A DNA stretch of 64,000 nucleotides from the NCBI RefSeq assembly GCF_950101795.1, contig NZ_CATNLZ010000001.1:503382-567381 (forward strand). Direction: 5' to 3'. This stretch comes from Nocardioides sp. T2.26MG-1 (GTDB taxonomy: Bacteria; Actinomycetota; Actinomycetes; Propionibacteriales; Nocardioidaceae). Position numbers and translations under genes: made by a program. Of the stretch, positions 1-8,652 are shown piece after piece. How positions within the stretch are numbered: position 1 is the first letter of the stretch; each line of letters begins with the position of its first letter. The notes under the pieces are model-generated. The model searched no databases and was not told the DNA's origin. It worked only from the letters and a program-made list of their open reading frames with translations.

Positions 1-344
1 CCGAGGTAGCCGACGCTGGCCGAGAAGCCCGCCCCGACCAGGAAGAACACGGACCGGAAGATCCGGACCGTCATGTCGTCCGCGGGCAGGGCCATCAGGG
101 CGAAGAACGCGACCGCGGCGAAGATCGCCAGCGTGCGGAACTGCCGCTGCAGATACGCGTTCGCGCCTTCCTGCACCGCCTGGGCGATGTTCTTCATGTT
201 GTCGGTGCCCTCACCGGCGGCAAGTACCTCCTGGCGGAACATCGCCGCCATCGCGAGCGCGCCAAGCGCGATCAATGCGACGACGATGACCAGGACGAGG
301 TTGCCTCCGGAGACTTCCACGACAGCGGGAGCGATCCCCGTCAT
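1..344 (-). CDS. hppA: Membrane-bound proton-translocating pyrophosphatase, N-terminal part
   Basis: Partial gene whose 3' end lies beyond the window. The first ~114 residues are visible: a hydrophobic first helix (roughly residues 15-35), then the segment EGANAYLQRQFRTLAIF and a second and third hydrophobic stretch. That EGA-x-AYL-x-RQ segment is characteristic of H+/Na+-translocating pyrophosphatases, which couple pyrophosphate hydrolysis to ion pumping across the membrane. The ATG at 344 is preceded by a perfect AGGAGG Shine-Dalgarno (351-356). The 222 bp upstream hold only a possible -10 (TAGCGT, complement of 484-489) and no gene. H+ versus Na+ specificity cannot be judged from this fragment. 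Confidence 0.93.
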   Translation of the reverse strand, partial: MTGIAPAVVEVSGGNLVLVIVVALIALGALAMAAMFRQEVLAAGEGTDNMKNIAQAVQEGANAYLQRQFRTLAIFAAVAFFALMALPADDMTVRIFRSVFFLVGAGFSASVGYL

Positions 345-566
345 GTGTTTCCTCCTGGGAGAGTGATTCAGGTCTCACGGACGACGCGGAGTCTACGCAC
401 GGGCTGCCGGGGGACGCCGGGATGTGACCCGGGACACACAGCGAGGGCGCGGTTGCACGCCGTACGGGATGGGTTCGGCGCTGACGCTAGACCCGCCGTC
501 CCGGGGGGTCGACGGGTCAAAGGACCTGAAACGGTCGGGACGTCGAGGACGCCTCAGGGGCCGGGC

Positions 567-905
567 TCAGCTGCTCGCGAGGGCGGCGTCGGCGGTCTCG
601 TGGATGACGAAGACCTTGGCGAGGCCGGTGATGCGGAAGATCTTGAGGAGGCGGTCCTGGTTGCACACCAGCTGGAGGGAGCCGTCGTGGGCACGCACCT
701 TCTTCAGGCCGCCGACGAGGACACCGAGGCCGGTCGAGTCCAGGAACTCGACCTCTTCCATGTCGATCACGATGTCGTAGACGCCCGCAGCCACCAGCTC
801 GGTGATCTTGTCGCGGAGCTTGGGGGCGGTGTAGACGTCGATCTCGCCCCCGACGGCAACGATGGTCTTCCCACCGGCGTCGCGCGTCGTCAGAGTCAGG
901 TCCAC
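567..905 (-). CDS. STAS-domain anti-sigma factor antagonist
   Basis: A 112-residue single STAS domain. The segment [14 protein letters not shown] contains the conserved Ser57 that anti-sigma kinases phosphorylate in SpoIIAA/RsbV-type proteins. Such proteins release a sigma factor by binding its anti-sigma partner when unphosphorylated. The GTG start at 905 has a GGGGAG ribosome site about 6 nt upstream. No anti-sigma kinase or SpoIIE phosphatase is adjacent, so the partner is encoded elsewhere. The gene is monocistronic, between hppA and the divergent helicase. Which sigma factor it controls cannot be told; the FliA/WhiG-like factors at 46-50 kb are not usual targets. Confidence 0.9.
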   Translation of the reverse strand: MDLTLTTRDAGGKTIVAVGGEIDVYTAPKLRDKITELVAAGVYDIVIDMEEVEFLDSTGLGVLVGGLKKVRAHDGSLQLVCNQDRLLKIFRITGLAKVFVIHETADAALASS

Positions 906-1114
906 CTAGTTCTCCCCGGTGCGGTTGTTCGGTTGCCGGAGGAGTCGCGGCTAGGAACCCGACATCCGGCCTGCACAATGAAACCACGCCCGCGCCTCCC
1001 CGCGCACAAACTGGCCACAGTTCGCCCCGGGAGCACGGCCAGGACAGGGTACGCCGGAGCGCCGCCCCCGGTGGCCCACGGGCGGATGTCGGCGCCGTCG
1101 GGGAGGATGACGGA

Positions 1115-3442
1115 GTGAGAGCGGCGCCTGGACTCCACGCCCGCAGGATGGGCGACATCGTCTCCCGGCTCGCGTCCGTGCCCGGCCGCGAGGACCGGGT
1201 GCGACACCTCGAGGTGCTGCCCGCCCGGCAGGCACGGCACGCCGACTGGCCCGTCTGGGCGGCGCCCGACGTCGTCGACGCCTTCCGGGCCCGCGGCGTC
1301 ACCCAGCCGTGGGAGCACCAGGCCGTCGCCGCGGACGCCGCCCACCACGGCCAGCACGTCGTGCTGGCCACCGGCACCGCCTCCGGCAAGAGCCTGGCCT
1401 ACCAGCTCCCGGCCCTCTCCGCCGTACGCCGCTCCCGCGGGCCCCGCGGCCAGCGCGGGGCGACGGTCCTCTACCTGGCGCCCACCAAGGCGCTGGCCCA
1501 GGACCAGCTGGCCGGGCTGTCGGGCCTGGGGCTCGACCTGCGGGTCACCACCCACGACGGCGACAGCGCCCGCGAGCAGCGCGACTGGGCGCGCGACCAC
1601 GCGGAGTACGTCCTGACCAACCCCGACATGCTGCACCGCTCCCTGCTCCCCGGGCACGCCCGGTGGGCTGCGTTCCTCGGCTCCCTCCGATACGTCGTGG
1701 TCGACGAGTGCCACCACTACCGCGGGGTCTTCGGCGCCCACGTCGCCCACGTGCTGCGCCGGCTGCGCCGGATCTGCGCGATCTACGGCGCCGACCCGAC
1801 CTTCGTGCTGGCCTCGGCGACCGTGGCCGAGCCCGAGGCCGCGGCCGCGCGGCTCACCGGCCTCGACGTGCTGGCCGTCACCGGAGACGCCTCGCCGCGG
1901 GGCGAGGTCTCCCTGCTGCTCTGGGAGCCTCCGTTCACCTCCTACGCCGGCGAGAACGGCGCCCCGGTGCGACGGGCGGCGTCGTCGGAGACCGCCGACC
2001 TCCTCGCGGACCTGGTCGCCGAGGACGTCCGCACGCTCGCGTTCATCCGGTCCCGGCGCGGCGCCGAGCAGGTCGCGATGGCGGCTGCGGAGCTGCTCGC
2101 CGACGTCGACCCGGCGCTGCCGTCCCGGGTGGCGTCGTACCGCGGCGGCTACCTGCCCGAGGAGCGGCGCGCCATCGAGGATTCGCTGCGCAGTGGCGAG
2201 CTCACCGGCCTGGCGGCGACCAACGCCCTCGAGCTCGGCATCGACATCAGCGGGCTCGACGCCGTGGTGATGGCCGGTTTTCCGGGCACCCGGGCGGCCC
2301 TGTGGCAGCAGATCGGCCGGGCCGGGCGGGGCGCCCAGGACGCGCTCGGCATCCTGGTCGCCCGGGACGACCCGCTGGACACCTACCTCGTCACCCACCC
2401 CGAGGCGCTCCTGGGCCGGCCCGTCGAGGCGACGGTGTTCGACCCGGGCAACCCCTACGTGCTCGGTCCCCACCTGTGCGCCGCCGCCCACGAGGCGCCG
2501 CTGACCGAGGCGGACCTGCCGCTGTTCGGACCGACCGCGCGCGAGGTCGTCGACGCCCTCACGGAGGGCGGGCTGCTGCGGCGCCGTCCGCGCGGCTGGT
2601 TCTGGACCGACCGGCGCCGGGCCAGCGACCTCGCCGACATCCGCTCGACCGGCGGCACCGCCGTCCAGCTGGTCGAGTCGGAGACCGGCCGGGTCATCGG
2701 CTCCGTCGACGCGTCGAGCGCGCACGCCACCGCCCACCCCGGCGCCGTCTACGTGCACCGGGGCGAGACCTGGCTGGTGCACTCGCTCGACCTCGACGAC
2801 CACGTGGCCGTGATCCAGCGGGCCGAGCCCGACTACTCGACCACCGCCCGGGAGACCACCGAGATCACGATCGCGCGCGAGCGCGAGCACACCGCGTGGG
2901 GCGACTGCCGGCTGTCCTTCGGTGAGGTGGACGTCACCCACCAGGTCGTCTCGTTCCTCAAGCGCCGCCAGCCCGGTGGCGACGTCCTCGGGGAGGAGCC
3001 GCTCGACCTCCCCGAGCGCTCACTGCGCACCGCCGCCGTGTGGTGGACGGTCCCCGACCACGCCCTCGCCGAGGCCGGACTGGCCGGCCGCGACCTGCCC
3101 GGGGCCGCCCACGCCGCGGAGCACTGCTCCATCGGTCTGCTCCCGCTCTTCGCGACCTGCGACCGCTGGGACATCGGCGGGGTCTCGACCGCGGTCCACC
3201 CCGACACCGGCCGGCTCACCGTCTTCGTCTACGACGGCCACCCCGGCGGGGCCGGCTTCGCCGAGCGCGGGTTCCGGGCGGCGCGCGAGTGGCTGACCGC
3301 GACCCGCGACACCATCGAGTCGTGCACCTGCGAGGAGGGCTGCCCGTCCTGCATCCAGTCGCCCAAGTGCGGCAACCAGAACAACCCGCTCGACAAGGCC
3401 GGCGCCGTGGCGCTCCTCGACGTGCTGCTGGGCAGCGTCTAG
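1115..3442 (+). CDS. MrfA/YprA-like DEAD/DEAH-box helicase with DUF1998 zinc domain
   Basis: A 775-residue superfamily 2 helicase. Motif I (ATGTASGKS) lies near residues 85-93, motif II DECH at 197-200, motif III SAT near 235 and motif VI (QQIGRAGRG) in the second RecA lobe. The C-terminal DUF1998 domain ends in a cysteine cluster (C737, C739, C743, C746, C752) expected to bind zinc. This architecture matches Bacillus MrfA (mitomycin repair) and mycobacterial Rv3649. The role is probably DNA repair, by family inference. The GTG at 1115 is preferred because GGAGGA sits 7 nt upstream; an in-frame ATG at 1148 is the alternative. The start of the Rv3649-Rv3683-like gene order lies here. Confidence 0.9.
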   Translation: MRAAPGLHARRMGDIVSRLASVPGREDRVRHLEVLPARQARHADWPVWAAPDVVDAFRARGVTQPWEHQAVAADAAHHGQHVVLATGTASGKSLAYQLPALSAVRRSRGPRGQRGATVLYLAPTKALAQDQLAGLSGLGLDLRVTTHDGDSAREQRDWARDHAEYVLTNPDMLHRSLLPGHARWAAFLGSLRYVVVDECHHYRGVFGAHVAHVLRRLRRICAIYGADPTFVLASATVAEPEAAAARLTGLDVLAVTGDASPRGEVSLLLWEPPFTSYAGENGAPVRRAASSETADLLADLVAEDVRTLAFIRSRRGAEQVAMAAAELLADVDPALPSRVASYRGGYLPEERRAIEDSLRSGELTGLAATNALELGIDISGLDAVVMAGFPGTRAALWQQIGRAGRGAQDALGILVARDDPLDTYLVTHPEALLGRPVEATVFDPGNPYVLGPHLCAAAHEAPLTEADLPLFGPTAREVVDALTEGGLLRRRPRGWFWTDRRRASDLADIRSTGGTAVQLVESETGRVIGSVDASSAHATAHPGAVYVHRGETWLVHSLDLDDHVAVIQRAEPDYSTTARETTEITIAREREHTAWGDCRLSFGEVDVTHQVVSFLKRRQPGGDVLGEEPLDLPERSLRTAAVWWTVPDHALAEAGLAGRDLPGAAHAAEHCSIGLLPLFATCDRWDIGGVSTAVHPDTGRLTVFVYDGHPGGAGFAERGFRAAREWLTATRDTIESCTCEEGCPSCIQSPKCGNQNNPLDKAGAVALLDVLLGSV

Positions 3443-3451
3443 GGTCCGGTC

Positions 3452-3760
3452 ATGGTGATCCTGGGGCTGCTGCTCATCGCGCTCGGCGCGGTCGCGATCG
3501 TCGCGGCGATCGGCACCGCGGAGGGCTCCGGCGTCGAGCTGCTCGGCACCGACGTCGGCGCCGTCGCGCTGTTCTTCATCGGCCTCGGTGCGGGCGTCGC
3601 GATCCTGTGGGGCTTCGGCCTCACCAAGTGGGGCACCAAACGCACCATCCGGCAGCGCCGCGAGAGCAAGAAGCTCAGCGAGCTGTCGGAGAAGCTCGAG
3701 GAGCGCGAGGCGGAGCGCCGCGACGACGAGCGCGAGGACGGCGACGGCAGGTCGGTCTGA
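3452..3760 (+). CDS. Small membrane protein, two TM segments, charged coiled tail
   Basis: A 102-residue protein not recognised to a named family. It begins 10 nt after the helicase stop, so it is probably co-transcribed. Residues ~2-22 and ~34-56 are hydrophobic helices. The cytoplasmic tail (from ~62) is rich in R, E and D in heptad-like order (KKLSELSEKLEEREAERRDDERE) and is probably coiled coil. The layout resembles LapA-like or small stress-associated membrane proteins of actinobacteria, but I assign no function. Codon bias is normal for the window, so I consider it a real gene. Confidence 0.7.
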   Translation: MVILGLLLIALGAVAIVAAIGTAEGSGVELLGTDVGAVALFFIGLGAGVAILWGFGLTKWGTKRTIRQRRESKKLSELSEKLEEREAERRDDEREDGDGRSV

Positions 3761-3774
3761 GCCCCGGCTGACGG

Positions 3775-4122
3775 TCAGGCCGGTCCGGCCCGGGCCTCGG
3801 CCGCCAGGTCGGCGGCCTGCCCGAGCCAGTGCGGCCCGGAGACCTCGACCCGGACCGTCGCCTCGAGACCGGCGACCTCGCACCATGTCAGCCGGGCACC
3901 GTTGGCCGCGGCCGTGCCGGCGCCGGCCGCGCAGGGGTCTCGGCCCTGGGCGAGCGCCGTGGCGGCCGCGAGCGCCGCCAGGTCGGCGGCCGACTGCGCC
4001 GACCGGTGCGCGCGGACCATCGCGGCGACGACCCCCAGCGCAGCGCCCACCAGCAGCAGCACCGCCAGGCACGAGACGACGAACAGGCTCGCGGACCCCC
4101 GCGCGTCGCGGTCACGGCGCAT
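3775..4122 (-). CDS. TadE-like secreted helix protein of Tad pilus cluster (Rv3654c-like)
   Basis: The last gene of the Tad operon. An N-terminal hydrophobic helix follows a basic stretch (MRRDRDARGSAS), as in pseudopilins and helicopter-repeat TadE-like proteins. A short Ala-rich region containing SAADLAALAAATALA follows; that pattern is typical of the Rv3654c/TadE-like family. Two cysteines (in DPCAAG and TWCEV) could form a disulfide outside the membrane. Start choice: the ATG at 4122 has GAGGAG 7 nt upstream; an in-frame GTG at 4137 would lie on top of that ribosome site. The gene overlaps the end of the TadE gene by 11 nt. Function is inferred from the operon. Confidence 0.75.
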   Translation of the reverse strand: MRRDRDARGSASLFVVSCLAVLLLVGAALGVVAAMVRAHRSAQSAADLAALAAATALAQGRDPCAAGAGTAAANGARLTWCEVAGLEATVRVEVSGPHWLGQAADLAAEARAGPA

Positions 4123-4495
4123 CGACCGACTCCTCACCCGCCGCGACCGCCTCCGCGCTGACGGTGACGCCCGGGAGCCGGGCGAACAGGCCGCCCGGGC
4201 CGTCGACCCGGCCCACGACGACGGCGGTCACCTCGCCGCCGTCGTCGTGGACGCTGATCCGGGCGCCGGCGGGCGCGACCCGCGATCCCCTGGACACGGC
4301 CTCCGCGACGCTGTCGCCACGGGCCACCGCGCGGGCGGTCTCGCGGGCGGCGTCGACCGCCCGCACCTGCGCGGCACCCACGGCGAGCAGCCAGACCAGG
4401 CCGATCGTGACCGCCACCAGCAACGGGAGCACCATCGCGAGCTCCGCGGTGGCGGCGCCGCGCTCGCGCCCGTGCCAACGCCGGCGGCGGGTCAT
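4112..4495 (-). CDS. tadE: TadE family pilus assembly protein
   Basis: A 127-residue protein with the TadE signature: a basic N-terminus (RRRRWHGRERG), then AATAELAMVLPLLVAVTIG. This is a prepilin-like processing and anchoring helix with the conserved glutamate five residues after the Gly-Ala cut region. The rest is a small periplasmic-type domain. TadE proteins are minor pseudopilins of Flp/Tad pili. Its ATG overlaps the stop of the upstream pilin gene (ATGA), so the two are translationally coupled. Equivalent position: Rv3655c. Confidence 0.85.
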   Translation of the reverse strand: MTRRRRWHGRERGAATAELAMVLPLLVAVTIGLVWLLAVGAAQVRAVDAARETARAVARGDSVAEAVSRGSRVAPAGARISVHDDGGEVTAVVVGRVDGPGGLFARLPGVTVSAEAVAAGEESVDAP

Positions 4496-4677
4496 CCGAT
4501 GCCCAGGAGCCCGAGCACGTGGTCGAAGAGCGTCTTGAGGAGCTTGTCACCGAACCCGCCGGTGAGCAGCTTGAAGAGCAGGCCGGCCAGGCCCGCGCCA
4601 GCGGCGGTGCCGACGGCGTACTCGGCGGTGGTGATGCCGCGCTGGTTGCGGCGGCGAGAGAGGCGCTGCAGGGACAT
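4492..4677 (-). CDS. Flp-type pilin-like protein (DUF4244)
   Basis: A 61-residue protein: a basic head (MSLQRLSRRRNQRG), then GITTAEYAVGTAAGAGLAGLLFKLL. G-I-T-T-A-E-Y-A is a class III prepilin processing motif (cleavage after Gly, Glu at +5, Tyr at +6). This is the presumed structural pilin of the Tad pilus. The ATG at 4677 is chosen because it gives a normal prepilin leader length; a longer reading from 4743 adds an unconserved tail. A prepilin peptidase (TadV/CpaA) is not in the window, so it must be supplied from elsewhere. The 169 bp up to the tadC stop hold no gene. Confidence 0.85.
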   Translation of the reverse strand: MSLQRLSRRRNQRGITTAEYAVGTAAGAGLAGLLFKLLTGGFGDKLLKTLFDHVLGLLGIG

Positions 4678-4846
4678 GAGGATCTCCGTTCCCGGCCGCC
4701 CGATGCGGCCGTCGGGACCGACCCTGCGCGACGTCACGGTCATCCGGCACGGCCTCGGACCGGAGCTGTGGAACCGCTCGCGCGGAGCGGCCCGGTGGAC
4801 GGTGAACGGGCCGCTCGGGCTGCTGCGGGGGCGGCCTCCGACGGCC

Positions 4847-5557
4847 TCAGATGTCCAGCGTGGCCAGCAGGGCGACGACGAGCGGGACGATCCCGATCAG
4901 CACGAAGGCCGGGAGCAGGCAGAGGCCCAGCGGCAGCGCGGCCTTGACGCCCACCGCGCGGGCCCGCTCCTCGGTGTCCGCGCGGGCGGAGCGGGCGAGG
5001 TCGTCGGCCAGCCGCTCGACCGCCGCGACCACGGGGGCTCCCGAGGAGTGGGCGCGGGCCAGGGTGCGGCCCAGGCGCCCGAGGTGTGGGTCGTCGGCCA
5101 GGGTCGACCACACCTGGACGGGGTCGAGCCCCAGCGCGAGACGGGCGGCCACACCGGCGATTCGGTCGGCGGCCGGTCCCGGGAGTGCGGCGCACACCAG
5201 GCCGATCCCGTCGCCGGGCGCGGCGCCCGCCCGGAGCGTGGCGGCGAACAGCTCGACGACGTGCGGCAGGTCGCGACGCACGGCCTCGCGACGCCGGCGT
5301 ACGTCGGGGAGCTCGGCGCGACCGATCACGACCCAGGTCACGGTCGCGGCGACGATCGCGGCGGGCACCGCGCCCCGGCCGCCGACGAACACCAGCGCCC
5401 CGACGCCCGCGAGGGCGCACCAGACGAGCCGGTGGCGTCGGAGCCAGCCCTCGGACGGCTCCCCGGTGGTCTCCGGGCGCGGCACCGGCAGGCCCGGACG
5501 ACCCGGCAGCAGGAGGGCCGCGGCGCCGGCCGCCGCCAGGACCGGCAGCCAGGTCAC
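4847..5557 (-). CDS. tadC: Tad pilus inner-membrane platform protein TadC-like (T2SS F domain)
   Basis: A 236-residue membrane protein of the type II secretion F family. Hydrophobic segments lie at the N-terminus (WLPVLAAAGAAALLL), near residues 50-80, and at the C-terminus (LPLGLCLLPAFVLIGIVPLVVALL). The cytoplasmic GspF helical domain lies between (DLPHVVELFAATLRAGAAPGDG, then SSGAPVVAAVERLADDL). It pairs with TadB to form the platform driven by the TadA ATPase. The GTG at 5557 overlaps the tadB stop (GTGA), which fixes the start; longer readings run into tadB in another frame. Confidence 0.88.
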   Translation of the reverse strand: MTWLPVLAAAGAAALLLPGRPGLPVPRPETTGEPSEGWLRRHRLVWCALAGVGALVFVGGRGAVPAAIVAATVTWVVIGRAELPDVRRRREAVRRDLPHVVELFAATLRAGAAPGDGIGLVCAALPGPAADRIAGVAARLALGLDPVQVWSTLADDPHLGRLGRTLARAHSSGAPVVAAVERLADDLARSARADTEERARAVGVKAALPLGLCLLPAFVLIGIVPLVVALLATLDI

Positions 5558-6330
5558 AGCGACTCCTCGGCCGCCGCGGCGATCGCCTCGATCCACCAGA
5601 GCCCGGCGATCCCGAACGCCAGCCCGCCAGCGAGGCAGGCCAGCCCGGCGGGGTGGCCGAGCAGGAACCCCCACGGGTCACCGCCGGCGCCCGAGCCCAT
5701 CGCGAGGGCGAGCACCGGAAGGCCGGCGACCAGCCGGGCGGTCGCGCGCGCCGAGCCGAGCTCGGCGGTGACCAGGCGACGGGTCGCCGCACCGGCACGC
5801 AGCGACTCCGCGACCCGGTCGACGGCGGAGGCGAGGCCCTGACCGGTGCGGTGCGCCACCTGCCACGCGGCGGCCACCACCCGCAGGTCGCCGGCACCGG
5901 CCCGCTGCTCCGCCAGCTCGCGCAGCGCCGTCGGCACGTCGGCGCCGACGCGGAAGGCCTCGGCGACCGGGCCCAGCGGCGGCCACGCGGACGCCGCCCG
6001 GGACAGGGCCTCCCCCGGCGGCCGGCCGGCCGCGAGCTCGCCGGCCAGCAGCTCGCAGGTCTCGAGCACCTGCCCGGCCACCCGCTCGGCGTCTCGTCGG
6101 AGTCGGCGCCGGCGCCACAGTCCCGCGGCTCCCGCGGCGGCACCGCCGAGCACGGCCGCGAGGCCGGCGAGCTGGGGAGTCGCGAGGGCGACCACCGCCG
6201 CCGCGAGCACCAGGGCGGCCGGCAGCCACCGGCCGCTCGTCGCGCGGCCGAGCGACCCCGGCAGCCGGGCGTGCGGGCGGACCACGAGGAGCGCGGCCAG
6301 CACCGCGGCGCCGACCGCCACGCCGGTCAC
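5554..6330 (-). CDS. tadB: Tad pilus inner-membrane platform protein TadB-like
   Basis: A 258-residue T2SS F-domain protein. Two N-terminal membrane helices (residues ~2-18 and ~36-72) precede a basic linker (RRRRLRRD). The helical F domain contains ETCELLAGELAAGRPPGEAL and GQGLASAVDRVAESLRAG. Two C-terminal helices follow. It is the usual partner of TadC and TadA in Flp pilus assembly. Its ATG overlaps the tadA stop by 4 nt, and its own stop overlaps the tadC start, so tadA-B-C are translationally coupled. Confidence 0.9.
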   Translation of the reverse strand: MTGVAVGAAVLAALLVVRPHARLPGSLGRATSGRWLPAALVLAAAVVALATPQLAGLAAVLGGAAAGAAGLWRRRRLRRDAERVAGQVLETCELLAGELAAGRPPGEALSRAASAWPPLGPVAEAFRVGADVPTALRELAEQRAGAGDLRVVAAAWQVAHRTGQGLASAVDRVAESLRAGAATRRLVTAELGSARATARLVAGLPVLALAMGSGAGGDPWGFLLGHPAGLACLAGGLAFGIAGLWWIEAIAAAAEESL

Positions 6331-7481
6331 GGGTCGATCCGGGCAGCGAGGGCACCGGCTCCGGGGCCGGGGCGGACCGTGCCGTCGTCGTCGACCTCGA
6401 GCGCAGGCACCATCGTCACCAGGCCGTCGGCTCCGCGCTCGGGGACCGCCACCTGGCGCAGCCGCCGCACGCCGTCGGACCCGCGGGCGAGGTGGAGCAC
6501 CGCGTGGACGGCCGAGGCGAGCTGGCTGTGCGCGGCCTCGCGGCCCAGGCCCGCGGCCAGCGCCAGGGCCTCGATCCGGGCCGGGACGTCGACGGCGGAG
6601 TTGGCGTGGAGGGTGCCGCAGCCCCCGTCGTGCCCGGTGTTGAGGGCGGCGAGCAGGTCGACGACCTCGCCGCCTCGCACCTCGCCCACCACCAGCCGGT
6701 CGGGGCGCATCCGCAGGGCCTGACGGACGAGGGTGCGGACCTCGACGGCGCCGGCGCCCTCGAGGTTGGCGGGCCGGCCCTCCAGTGCCACGACGTGCGG
6801 ATGGTCGGGACGCAGCTCGCTCGCGTCCTCGACCAGCACCAGCCGCTCCTCGGGGTCGACCCGGGACAGCAGCGCGGCGAGCAGCGCCGTCTTGCCCGAG
6901 CCCGTGCCGCCGCTGACCAGGAACGCCAGCCGGGCCTCCACGATCGCCTGCAACACCCGCGCTGTGCTCGGCGTCAGCGTGCCGAGGCCGACCAGCTCGT
7001 CGAGGGTGAACGTGCGCGGCCTCGGCACCCGGAGCGAGACGAGCGTGCCGGGCCGGGCCAGGGGCGCGAGCACGGCGTGCAGGCGAGTGCCGTCGGGCAG
7101 CCGGAGGTCGACGTACGGCGTCGCGTCGTCGAGCCGGCGCCCCCCGAGCGCGGCGAGACGCTGGGCCAGGCGGCGCACCGCCTCCTCGTCGGGGAAGCGG
7201 ACGTCGGTCAGCTCCAGGCCGGACCCGCGGTCGAGGTAGACACGGTCGTGACCGTTGACGAGCACGTCGGTCACGTGGGGCGTGCGCAGCAGCGGCTCGA
7301 GCGGCCCGGCGCCGACCACGTCGCGGCGGAGCGCCTCGTAGGTCGCGAGCACGGCGGCGTCACCGACCGGACGGCCGCTCTCGCGCAGCGCCTGCGCCAC
7401 GCGGTGGGGCGTCAGATCCCCGGGGCTGCGGGCCAGCCGGTCGCGGACCGCCTCGAGGTCGTCGACCGGGACGGCGCTCAC
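6327..7481 (-). CDS. tadA: Tad pilus assembly ATPase TadA/CpaF family
   Basis: A 384-residue secretion ATPase. The N-terminal domain carries DVLVNGHDRVYLDRG, typical of CpaF. Walker A is GGTGSGKT at 191-198, the Asp box LVLVEDASELRP follows, the Walker B region is RPDRLVVGEVRGGE, and the His box is GCGTLHANSAVD. It powers pilus extension through TadB/TadC. Length matches single-domain actinobacterial TadA (Rv3659c). The stop overlaps tadB and the start overlaps the ssd stop, placing it second in the operon. Confidence 0.95.
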   Translation of the reverse strand: MSAVPVDDLEAVRDRLARSPGDLTPHRVAQALRESGRPVGDAAVLATYEALRRDVVGAGPLEPLLRTPHVTDVLVNGHDRVYLDRGSGLELTDVRFPDEEAVRRLAQRLAALGGRRLDDATPYVDLRLPDGTRLHAVLAPLARPGTLVSLRVPRPRTFTLDELVGLGTLTPSTARVLQAIVEARLAFLVSGGTGSGKTALLAALLSRVDPEERLVLVEDASELRPDHPHVVALEGRPANLEGAGAVEVRTLVRQALRMRPDRLVVGEVRGGEVVDLLAALNTGHDGGCGTLHANSAVDVPARIEALALAAGLGREAAHSQLASAVHAVLHLARGSDGVRRLRQVAVPERGADGLVTMVPALEVDDDGTVRPGPGAGALAARIDP

Positions 7482-8533
7482 GCCGCCGCCCTCAGCAGCA
7501 TCAGCTGGTCGAGGACCTCGCCGGCGGCCCGACCGAGCGCACCCCGGCGCGACCGCACCGGCCCCAGGCCCAGGTCGATGGCCTCGCCGAGGCCGCGCTG
7601 GTCGGGCATCGTGGCCAGCACGGGGATGCCGGTCGCCCGGGTGACCGCCCGCGGGTCGACACCCGAACCCCGCAGCACGAGCCGGACGCCGGTGCGGTCG
7701 GGGTGGCGGGCGCAGGTGCGCACCGCCGACGCGACGCCCGCGACCGTGGGCACGACGACCACGAGCAGCCGGTCGCAGCGGGCGGCGACCTCGTCGACCA
7801 GCGCATCGGCGGCGCGCGGCAGGTCGACGACGACCAGGTCGTGACCGCGGCGCGCGGCGGACAGGACCTCGCGGACCGCGAACGCCTGGAGGCTGGCCGG
7901 CTCGCCGGCGTGCCAGGTCAGCGCGCCGAGGTCCTCACGCCGCGGCAGCGCCTCGCGCAGCGCTCGGGCGCTGAGCCGCCCGGTGGTCTGGCAGAGACCG
8001 TCCCACCGGACGCCGTGCCGGTCCTCGAGGCCGAGAACCCGGTCGACGCCGGGGCCCAGCGGGTCGGCGTCCACGACGAGCGCGCGCCCGCGCCGCGCCC
8101 CGACCTGCCCGAGGGCACAGGCGAACGTCGTGGCGCCGGCTCCCCCGCTGCCGCCGACCACCCCGACCACCAGGCCCTCCGCGGGCCCGGTGGCGCCGGT
8201 GTCGCCGAGGTCGGTGAGCAGCTCGGTCAGCCATCCTTCGGAGCGGCCGACCTGGGTCACGTTCTCGGCGCCGACCGCGACCGCGACCCGGAACATCTCA
8301 TCGGGCACCACGCCCCAGGAGAGCACGTAGACCCGAGCCCGCCGCGGCGGCGAGATCCGGGCCAGCTCCTCGGCCATGTCGGCGCCGAGCAGCACCACCG
8401 GGGCGCGTGCCCAGCCGCGCAGGGCGGCCCCGCCGTCCGCGGCGACGTCCGGCGTGACGCCGGCGGCGGCAGCCAGGCGGAGCAGCTCGTCGAGGAGGGA
8501 CTGGTCACGGGTGATGAGCAGCGGTGCGGTCAT
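7478..8533 (-). CDS. ssd: Septum-site-determining/CpaE-like ATPase (Ssd family)
   Basis: A 351-residue protein with a degenerate receiver-like N-terminal domain and a MinD/ParA-type ATPase domain. The nucleotide loop reads GGSGGAGATTFACALG, a deviant Walker A lacking the usual GKGGxGKT lysine pattern. DADPLGPGVD provides a switch I-like segment. Rv3660c (Ssd) of M. tuberculosis has the same place at the head of the Tad operon and affects septum formation; CpaE/TadZ proteins localise Tad pili. The ATG at 8533 (MTAPLLITRDQSLLDELL) is preferred over an upstream in-frame start lacking conservation. It is the first gene of the minus-strand tad operon. Confidence 0.87.
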   Translation of the reverse strand: MTAPLLITRDQSLLDELLRLAAAAGVTPDVAADGGAALRGWARAPVVLLGADMAEELARISPPRRARVYVLSWGVVPDEMFRVAVAVGAENVTQVGRSEGWLTELLTDLGDTGATGPAEGLVVGVVGGSGGAGATTFACALGQVGARRGRALVVDADPLGPGVDRVLGLEDRHGVRWDGLCQTTGRLSARALREALPRREDLGALTWHAGEPASLQAFAVREVLSAARRGHDLVVVDLPRAADALVDEVAARCDRLLVVVVPTVAGVASAVRTCARHPDRTGVRLVLRGSGVDPRAVTRATGIPVLATMPDQRGLGEAIDLGLGPVRSRRGALGRAAGEVLDQLMLLRAAA

Positions 8534-8640
8534 GCAGCGATGGTTCCCGCGCCGGCCGACCGGGTCCCGCCGTCGTACCGGCCCTGTGGACAAGGCCGTT
8601 CGACACGGGTGCTGTGGACGGCAGGTGGGCAGCACCCGCC

Positions 8641-8652
8641 TACGATTGCGCC
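8641..8652 (+). promoter_or_regulatory. -10 box for leaderless HAD-phosphatase transcript
   Basis: TACGAT at 8641-8646 fits the actinobacterial TANNNT -10 and ends 6 nt before the ATG at 8653. The transcript start is therefore predicted at or next to the A of the start codon. No Shine-Dalgarno is visible, which agrees with leaderless translation. Confidence 0.6.

Noticed and set aside
896..2941. A 681-codon open frame opposite the helicase gene
   Set aside because: It is a mirror of the high-GC coding strand: Gly/Arg/Asp-rich composition, no motif, and the opposite strand encodes an unmistakable helicase.
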